Shown one piece after another: positions 56,374 to 64,000 of a stretch of DNA of 64,000 nucleotides; the stretch's first letter is position 1, and the number at the start of each line of letters is the position of its first letter. Source of the DNA: Clonostachys chloroleuca (Eukaryota > Ascomycota > Sordariomycetes > Hypocreales > Bionectriaceae); assembly GCA_037952775.1 (NCBI GenBank), contig JBANAY010000003.1:36208001-36272000 (forward strand), written 5' to 3'. The notes beneath the pieces were generated by a model. It was not told where the DNA came from, searched no databases, and was given only the letters and a program-made list of their open reading frames with translations. A program made the position numbers and the translations under genes.

Positions 56374-58317
56374 TTAGGGATTGCTAACGTAACTCCTCGC
56401 CCTCCTCAGATCCTCATCATCGGTGGTATCGTCCCTTACCAGCGCACCCCCATGCGTATGCTTGTGGTGCACATCCCCCTTCTTTCCCTTCTCAACATCC
56501 GAGGCGGATCCGGAATCCGACTCCTCGTCGCCCGCGTACGCATACTTGCTCCTCTCGCGGATCTTGGCCCCGTAGCGCCAGAACAAGAAGGGGATACCGC
56601 AGCACGCCAGACTGATGAAGGCGAGCAAAGTGGACGCCCAGCGGTCGTTGAGCCGGTCGTACATCTGCTCGGTGAAGAGGACGACGGCGGCACCCCAGAA
56701 GCTGCGGATAAAAGTCTTGGCGGCGAGGGCGGAGGCGGCCTGGTGCTGGTACGAGTCGACGAGGTAGTTGTTGGCCGAGTTGTAGAGGAAGATGAAGCCG
56801 AAGCCGATGGGGAAGCCGCCCATTGCGGGACCCGCCCACGAGAGCTCCGGGTAGGCGGTCCAGGCGAAGATGAAGAGGCCGATGGGGATGAACCAGCAGG
56901 AGAGCATCATGGGGATGAGGCGGACCTCGGCGGGCGGGTGGCCGTTGTGCTTGGCGACGAGCTTGAGGTAGTGCTTGTTGATGAGGGGCGAGCAGACGGC
57001 GGAGAGGATGACTCCTACGGCGACAGGGATGAACATGAGGCCCGTCTTGCCGGCCGAGTAGCCCTTGCCCTTTTGGTAGATGATGGGGAAGGCGACGAAG
57101 AACATGTAGAGGAGGCCGTAGAGAACGCTCATGTAGAGGGAGATGAGGAAGACGATGAGCTCGCCGAAGAGGAGCTGGAAGGGGCGGATCATGAAGACGG
57201 CGAGGCGCTCCTGCATGGGGCGGGCGTCGATGTCCTCAGCGGTAACATGGCGGTTGTCGCCAGTCTCGGTGCGGAGCTTTTTGGCGCGGGCGGCGAGGAT
57301 GGTGGGAGCGTACGTCTCCGGGACGGTGAAGGTGATGAGGACCCAGATGATGCCGGAGAAGATGAGCTGGATCCAGTACAGCCAGCGCCAGCCGGCGGCA
57401 TCGGAGAGGTAGCCACCGATGAGAGGACCAACTGTGAAGAAATGTTAGCTTCCTGGGGGCTTTTGCGGGAAAAGGGGGAGCAAGTGTTCATATTTGGGAT
57501 CACATACTGGCAGGACCAATGAATGGCGCGGCAGAGAAGGCAGCCATAGGCACACCACGCTCCTCGTTCCTCCAGAGATCGGCAAGTGTACCTCCGACCA
57601 GAGTCATCGGGGCAGAGAAGGCAATGCCGTCAATGGCACGGCAGACCAGGATCGTCTCGATGTTCTTGGCCACCGCACTAGGAATGATGAAGACGACCGC
57701 AACAAGTAAAGTTGAACCGCTGGAAACAAGATCTCCGTCAGCACCAAGTCAACCTCAACAGGGGAAGAAGCGAGGCTCAAGACTTACTAGATGATCCTCC
57801 GTCCATAAACCTCAGAAAGGGGCGCGAAAACCATAGGCCCAACACCGAAACCAACAACAAACAGCGATATACTCGCCAGCGTCAGCTCCTCGCTGGCGCC
57901 AAACTCCTTCGCCACGCCGGCAACGTCAGCAGTGATGACGGACGACGCAAACGCCACGACGAAGCAGGTCAGGGCGACGACCATGGTGATGTACCACTTG
58001 TACGCCTTGGACCAGTTCTTGGGGTTCTCCGGATCGTCCGGGTGGAACGTCACGAGCTGGTACTCGACGGGCGTCTGATCACCGTTGACGGTCGCGCGGC
58101 TCTTGACCCGGATGGGCTCCTCGCCGGGCAGGGACTCGACGCGGTGCGTGGCCGCGAAGTCGTCCGCCGCGGCGCCGGCGGCCGTCGTGGGCTGGGTGAC
58201 GGGCGCGGGGGACATGGAGCGGCGGTGCTCGTGGAGCGTGCGCACGTCCGAGTCGACGATCTCGTCCAGAGGCGCCATGGCCTCTTCTCGCGATCTTTGA
58301 GGGTGATGCGACGACAT
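56374..58317 (-). CDS. Major facilitator superfamily transporter (DHA1-like, 12 TM)
   Basis: Exons 58317..57788, 57719..57508, 57431..56374 (introns 68 and 76 nt), 599 aa. A polar cytosolic N terminus (about 105 residues) ends [19 protein letters not shown], a signature of fungal drug:H+ antiporters. Membrane segments follow from [18 protein letters not shown]. Motif A-like [17 protein letters not shown] is completed across intron 1 by [31 protein letters not shown] crosses intron 2. The central loop and last six segments end with [20 protein letters not shown] and a charged tail with a His/Lys/Asp-rich stretch. It probably exports small toxic molecules or carries polyamine-like substrates. 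The nearest upstream ATG (58350) gives an unlikely extension. Confidence 0.92.
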
Positions 58318-60159
58318 TGTGTTGTGTGGTTGTGTGTATATAAGTAACAAGGTAATAGGAAGTAGTAGATAGATAGCCCCTGAGAACCAAAAGCTCTCCC
58401 TAATCTATAACGACAAAGGGAAAAGGGAAGAGGAAGAAGTAGGAAATCGGGGAACGGGAAGGAAAACCCAGTGTTCTGATGCTCATCACAGCAAAGACCA
58501 GCTCTCTCGATGGCTTCCAGACGGGGAGGGCCCAGGTATATTTATACACCTCTCCCCTCCGTCCGCCGCCTCCCGATCGCAGCTCATCCACATGGCCACG
58601 ATGTGAAAAAAGATGAAAATGGGAAAGCTCCATCAACAGGCTCGGTACCTCCGTCCAGGTAGCGAGCAAGTACCGCCGCCAAAACCATGCACGATGTGTG
58701 AGGTTCGTGGCAGATGGAGCCCGTGGGAATAACCCAGAACAAAATAAACCCATGGCCCAGGCCCGAAGCGGCCAAGCGCATCGTACCTACATGCAAGAGG
58801 GCAGAGGCGAAAAGCTCCCGTTGGACGGCCGACCCATGATCCTTATCCAGGCTCCATCAAAACCCATCAGAAACTCCATCGAGGCCGTCCCAATCAATGA
58901 TTCAGCTCCAGCCGGCGATCCACCCGCAGGGCCAGGCGGCAGACAGGCGACAGCCCGACCCTTCATAGCCGTGATAACCGAGTGGCTCGTTGCGTCAGGT
59001 TCTGGACCGGTTGGAAACTTGCTGCAGCCCCTTTAGTCCTTTCGTAGATCCGAGGCTTTGCTGCCGGCGCACGATAAGAGATAAGGAACTCCAGATGAAC
59101 CGACGCCTACAAAAGAAAAGAAACACAAAATAAAAACGTCATACTGACATAACCACGAACACCGTCTCCCACCTCCCACCTCCCACCAACAACGCTCCAA
59201 TCCCGCAAAGCGAAGCACCTCAGGGAAAAGGATAAAGCCAAAATAGAGAGAGGAACAGAGGGTACAAAAAAGATACAACCAGAAACCCAGGCGTCAGAAC
59301 CGCCTTAGCTTCAGTGGAGATGAATTGCCCCCCTCCAGCCTATCACACGCCAGCAACATAGCGAGAAATCTCCGGTGTCTACCAAAAACACACGCAAAGA
59401 CCCCAAAAGTAAAACAGAAAAAAAAAAGGACGGACACGACAAATCGATTGGTATTACTTCTCTTGCGAAATCCCTCCCAAAAGCTCAGGCCTGCGTTGGG
59501 GGAGACACACCCCTCCCTTCCCCCTTCCACCCTTGGCCCTACACAGTTGGCGATAGCTTCACTTTGCTGTTTTTTTGGCTTTGCCCTTTTATTAGAGGCA
59601 ACACACTAAAAGGCTAAGCTTCTTTAACCGCTTGTACCTAGGTACCCTGCGCCCCCCTCTAGCTGCTTCTACACGATCGCTGGACCCAGCCAGAAACATC
59701 CTTCATCTCCACCACGGCGCCGATGTGGAGCCCGGATTCAACACGGGCTACACCGTGGGTCCCCGGCATCGGTTCACACGCCCTCCCTGCTCGTCAGAGT
59801 CAGTCAGAGTTATTACCTAGCGCAGCTCGCACGGGAGCGCTATCAGAAAGACGCGAGGAGGCGAGCTTGTGCTTTCCCTCTGGATCCACCCGCGAGTGTC
59901 ACTCCTAAACTCTCCGGGTCAAGCATCATTCATTGTGTTGTATGAGGTAAAACTTGCTATTACGTAGTTGTGTGACAGTAGTAGGTCATCGGCTGAGGGA
60001 AACTAGTGTGTACAGAGGGAAGGACTGCCTCCCCCTTCCCAATAATCCGTCCCGTAGATGTGGATCTCATCTAATCTACTCTTCCCATGCAATGCTGCCC
60101 TCCCATAACACCACCACCGACCTCTGCTGCCTGACTTTGCATGGGCACCAAGTCGTCAG
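58318..60159. other. MFS promoter and 3' flank of the large F-box gene
   Basis: About 1.8 kb. No conserved open frame, RNA gene or repeat pair was recognised on either strand. The stretch 59090-59560 is A-rich on the plus strand. Confidence 0.55.
58539..58546 (-). promoter_or_regulatory. TATA-like element upstream of the MFS gene
   Basis: On the minus strand it reads TATAAATA, about 220 bases before the MFS start codon. It is a plausible core promoter, without other support. Confidence 0.35.
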
Positions 60160-62580
60160 TCACCTCAGCTCCACGTCGACCCGAGAGATCCCATTAACCT
60201 CCTCAGCCAAGTCCACGCTGACCGTGCCACTCATCCTGTCTCCCCTCCGGCTCGTCACGTACCTGCTGATCCGTTCCGCCGGCGCACCCATCCAGTGAGA
60301 CGAAGGGCCGCCGTCGAACCCAGAGGCACACTCGTCATCGTGCGATGTGAGGTCCGCGCTGACCCTGCCCTCTCCTTCCGCGTCGGCCATCGTCACATCT
60401 CCATCTTGGTCGAGATAACGCAGGCTTCCGTCGCTCTGGACCACAGATTTGATACAGGGCTCATCCCTGCCCGTGTCCATGACCCACGTCCGGGCCCATC
60501 CTTCCGCGCTGAGTGCCCATACAATCATCTCGAGCCTTGCGTCCAGGGCAATTTCCACAAGGTTTCTGCACTCTGCCACGACTTGTCCACGGATCTCCAG
60601 GGGATATACATTGCTGTCTCTGAACGGATCGCTAAAAATATCAATCTCGTGATATGTCTCTTCCACGCGCCACCGGACCCATTCAGAAGCTAATGAGTCC
60701 TCCGGGAGCCGTCTGGTCCCACCCGCCAGATGTGACTTCAGCCCAGCACGGGAGATGTCATGAAACATATCAGGTGGTATTGTGTAGAACACAATAAGTT
60801 GCTTATCCTCCACTCTTCCCCCTCTAGTGGCTTTCTTCCCGTTCCCACCCTCCCCCTCTTCCTTATTCCCATCTTGCATGAGGGAAAATGTGGCAATGAT
60901 GCGAACCCCGTGCCGTACGTCGGAGCCAGCTGTATAGAGTAGTGGCACTGGCGATGCTGCTCTCGGCGGAGGCGCAAACCAGACTTTGCGGAGGAGGCGC
61001 GTGACTGACCCGACTGGTGCGTCGGTTCCCAAGCAGAGGTTACCGGTCCGGGGATCTGTGAACAAAATGTGGTAGCCGTCACTGAGAGGGACAGCTCGGT
61101 AATGGTCTGCACTTCTTGCCGACACCTTCCTCAGCAGGGTGTCGTGCGATGGTCTTCGCATCATTCTTCCCAGAAGATCCCTGCTGCGAATGACAGGCCG
61201 CTGCTGGTCAACGCGTGCTGTTATTGTATGCACCTCCCGGGCAGTTGGGCGCCCACGATTGGGCCCTCTTACAGACACAACCGAGGTGCTAATCACTCCG
61301 AGTGGTGGCTCATTATACCCATGAATGTATGGGGCTGCATCGTTCATCGGGCGCCCGATACCGGCGGCAGAGCTGATGAGCCGAAGCTTCTTTGCACTGT
61401 CAATACCTCGACGATGTGGGAGGAAGTATAGGAAGTCGCTGGGTGAGGTTAGGGGAAACCATCTGGACAGGTCGTGTCCCGTCAGAGCATCCACCCAATG
61501 TAGCTCGATACCAGAGGCACACCCAAAGGCAACACAGCTCCGCTGTGGGCACAATGCCACGGAGCGAGGTGGGTCATCGGGGTGGCAGATGTATCTGTAC
61601 ACTGCCTTGGAACCATTCTCTGCCGGCAAGGGTCGTGAAGGGGGTGATGTGCGACAAATACAGTCATACCCTTCGGAAGAGCTGGTTGTGGAGCTCGACC
61701 CTGACCACGTCTGAGAATCAAAGCCTGCGGAGTGATAAAATACGCCATTGCTTCCGCGAACCCCCAGCTTTTCCGGCGAAAGGTCTTGGACCACTCCAGC
61801 ACGGCCCTCTAGCAGAAAGGCTATCGCATTTCTACCAGCCGATGTATCCATACTGAAGCTAATGATGGGCGCGGGACAGACGATCACGGTCACAGGCCGC
61901 AGAGAACCCAGTCTCAGCCCCTGTCGCCCAGACCCCGGGGTAGACCGTCCCAAGTAGTCTGGAGAGCACGTGTGGTTGAGCTCATATACATATGCTCTAT
62001 GATCAATCATGACGAGCAGGAATCGACCGCAGAGGCTAGCAGCAAATGAGATGGCGCCATGGAGCGACCTCGGAGTCGATCCAGGGATAAGACCACTGAA
62101 ATATGTCTGACCAACTTCTACAAAGCCACTCCGAGAGATGTCCGAGAGCGTCGATTCTCTGGAGATCCATTTGCTCATGATCCTCAGGTCTTCGTCTTCG
62201 GCGGAGGATATGTCGGGCCGGGCAAGTATCCGAAGCACACTGGTCAACCAACCTCCACGCTTAAGCATTTGTACCAGCAGCGATCGGTCGTAAGAAGCGA
62301 AGAACCAAACGCGGCACGCGTGACGGGCGGAGTTATAATCTACAGGGCCAAGTAGTCGATAAATCTGCTGGAGAATTTCCGTAGGAACGCTCATTGCAGC
62401 CGAGGGTACTGTATCATCAAGTCAGATAGGGTTTCAACCTGACCACCTATCAGGAGGCAAACCTAGAGAAGGAACATCACCATCCGGATCGGATACATAG
62501 CCGACATCAGGCATTGACTCGCTCAAACGGCGTCTCTTGGAGCCATCCCTGCCAAAGGAAGCAGTAGTCACTGTAGCCAT
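60160..62580 (-). CDS. Large F-box protein, 788 aa
   Basis: Exons 62580..62463 and 62408..60160 (intron 54 nt, GTTTGC...TACAG). The first exon encodes MATVTTASFGRDGSKRRRLS, with a basic KRRR cluster (possible nuclear signal), and joins in frame to VPSAAMSVPTEILQQIYRLL. The F-box is at residues about 47-85 (PTEILQQIYRLLGPVDYNSA, RHACRVWF). The rest contains beta-rich segments (FLLVMIDHRAYVYEL, SVALCPQRSCVAFGCASGIELHWVDALTG, RAVPLSDGYHILFTDPRTGNLCLGT) that suggest a degenerate WD-like propeller. The C terminus is acidic. The inferred role is a substrate receptor of an SCF ubiquitin ligase. Without exon 1 the open frame still has an ATG at 62394, so the short start is an alternative. The target is unknown. 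Confidence 0.85.
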
Positions 62581-63139
62581 CGTTTCGCTGCTTGCCAATT
62601 CCTTCTTGACCCGCTGACGCCGAGAAGCCGCAACGCCTCTCGAGAGGAGAATTTGCCAAGACGTGGTGAGAGCAGCCCCGCTGGGAGGAGGCCTGGATAA
62701 GATACTGGAATGGGAAATATAGGTATGTCATAGGGGCGGGAGCAGTGGTAAGTCTGTTGGCGGATATGGATCACAAGAAGAAAAGCAAATCCAATGCTCC
62801 CGGGTGGTAGCTAGTGAATGTTACAAGTTAGTGTTGCCCATTCCGTTGCTTGTGTCATGACGCAACTTGAGTAGCTCCTCCATACAAACAAGCTCTTCCT
62901 CACACCAAATGAGTTGTCGCTCTTTCCATTTCATCAAATCGACATCAGAAACACCAGGGAAGGAAGCAGAAACGCCGCCCTTCCATCTTGCACAAAGAAA
63001 GGGTACATATCAATATTATTCGCTGCAGCCTAGCGGATGAACAAGGAAAGTATGGAAGGTATAAATGGTATCGCCCTGCGCCGTGCCCGATGCATAATAA
63101 GTTCACGTGACTGCTGCATGTTTCTCTCTATCACCCATA
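62581..63139. other. Intergenic between the F-box gene and the channel gene end
   Basis: About 560 bases. No conserved open frame or RNA gene recognised. Confidence 0.6.
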
Positions 63140-64000
63140 TCAAAAAGAGCTGTCGGTATTCTGTCTCCAAACATTAGCCTCACCGATTCCGAGAGACGAA
63201 TCCGTGCTGGGCACGATCAAAGAAGGCTGGTCCTCGTCCGTTTCCAGGCTTTCTTCTTCAATCGGTGGAGGTGGATCTTCATAGATCCAAGGTCGCTCCA
63301 ATCTGTTGCATAGAAGAGGGCATTAGTAAGGGTCGAAAATCCCGAAGAGAAGTACGCTGGTAACTTACGGGGTGACGAGACTTGGGTTGATAAACGCCAA
63401 ATCCCGTTCCTTAACTTCATCAAGAGTGCTTCCTCGACGGAGGACACTCCTAGATGGCCGGGGAATGGTCGCCTCTTCATCACCTTCCTCGTCGTCTATC
63501 ACGGCAGTCTCGTCCTCCTCTGGGGCCTCTTCCGCAGATTGGATCGCCCGCAGCGCAATGTACCTCGTAAGAGGCTCGAAGCGTCGCTTGTAATAATAGC
63601 TATACCAAATTGTAAAGGGGAACAGCGGAACGATAAAGAGTGACTTGATGTATGCACTGTGAGATGCAACCTGGCCAAACATGACAGTCTCAAACACCAA
63701 CAGGCCGACCATGATACGGTAGCATATCATTCTCCACGCGCCGCCAGTAGCGTGCTGTGGCTGATCCATGGCGTAAAGAACCATGTACTTGAAAGTCATG
63801 TATCCGAGAGAAAAGTAAATAGTTCCCGCAATGAGAATAATGAAGCCAAATTGCACAACGCTGTAGATCAGACAAAGGTTGAAAACTAACAGCGCCGTAG
63901 GCAGAAAGTATCCATATTGAAACATTGGCGGCTTCTTAAGTGCCGCATAGTCTCTTGGGGTTGCCGACATGAACCTGAAGATGGGGTGAAGAAAGACGCT
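63140..64000 (-). CDS. CSC1/OSCA-type (DUF221) channel, C-terminal part, cut by the window edge
   Basis: Exons >64000..63369 and 63302..63140 (intron 66 nt, GTAAGT...CAACAG). The visible part starts within VFLHPIFRFMSATPRDYAAL. It carries several late membrane segments typical of fungal CSC1/RSN1 proteins: FQYGYFLPTALLVFNLCLIYSV, FIILIAGTIYFSLGYMTFKY, LLYAMD-like VLYAMDQPQHATGGAWRM, IVPLFPFTIWYSYYYKRRFEPL. A cytosolic tail with a Glu/Asp-rich run follows. The last exon encodes LERPWIYEDPPPPIEEE and ends TDSSF. Relatives are mechanically or osmotically gated cation channels or lipid scramblases. The 5' part lies outside the window. Confidence 0.9.

Noticed and set aside
56311..57522. 403-codon open frame on the plus strand
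   Set aside because: It lies antisense to the MFS transporter, and its Gly/Glu/Asp/Val-rich composition is the mirror of that gene's codon bias. It is a shadow frame.
1..64000. CRISPR arrays, bacterial operons or prophage
   Set aside because: No regularly spaced repeats. Gene structure and introns show a fungal nuclear genome.

Overview
This window is nuclear DNA from a filamentous ascomycete (Pezizomycotina). A Sordariomycete is my best guess; genus and species cannot be read from it. Most genes are split by 53-103 nt introns with GT..AG ends and CTRAC-like branch points. The gene content also fits: a family-7 cellulase, a CFEM-type membrane protein, a cAMP-receptor-like GPCR, an eIF4E-binding protein, SEC1 and a filamentous-fungal NIPA transporter. 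There is no operon structure, and each gene has its own flanks. All exon boundaries were derived by hand from reading frame, splice signals and family conservation. Unless noted, the exon lengths sum to a whole number of codons.

Layout, left to right. 0-20 kb: C2-domain protein (-), FKBP12-type prolyl isomerase (+), ubiquitin-activating enzyme UBA1 (+), omega/xi-type glutathione transferase (+), 4E-T-like eIF4E-binding protein (+), SEC1 (-). 20-27 kb: small F-box protein with a C-terminal membrane anchor (-), exonuclease EXO5 (+), a decayed AT-rich stretch (lysine-rich pseudogene plus two diverged direct repeats), an intron-containing tRNA-Gln(UUG), and a G-patch protein (+). 27-37 kb: secreted GH7 endoglucanase (+), an unrecognised coiled-coil gene with broken frames (+), a GPI-anchored cysteine-rich protein (-), mitochondrial dihydroorotate dehydrogenase (-), a CFEM-like single-pass membrane protein (-). 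37-41.9 kb is almost gene-free. 41.9-64 kb: NIPA-type Mg transporter (+), CHIP/STUB1-like U-box ligase (-), GPCR with an in-frame stop before its tail (+), NAD(P)-binding Rossmann protein (-), flavin monooxygenase fused to a DUF6314-like domain (+), D-lactate dehydrogenase-like enzyme (+), MFS transporter (-), large F-box protein (-), and the 3' end of a CSC1/OSCA-type channel (-) running off the right edge.

The genes are mostly unrelated housekeeping functions. Several belong to ubiquitin/protein quality control (UBA1, CHIP-like ligase, two F-box proteins), but they are scattered and I see no cluster. The most notable observations are four. (1) Conserved genes carry one-base frame breaks, including one 20 bases before the catalytic cysteine codon of UBA1; these are probably consensus errors. 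(2) The FMO-DUF6314 fusion. (3) The FKBP12 and glutathione transferase genes can each make a mitochondrial and a cytosolic form from alternative starts. (4) A decayed element island abuts a tRNA gene. I did not find a convincing new multi-gene system.
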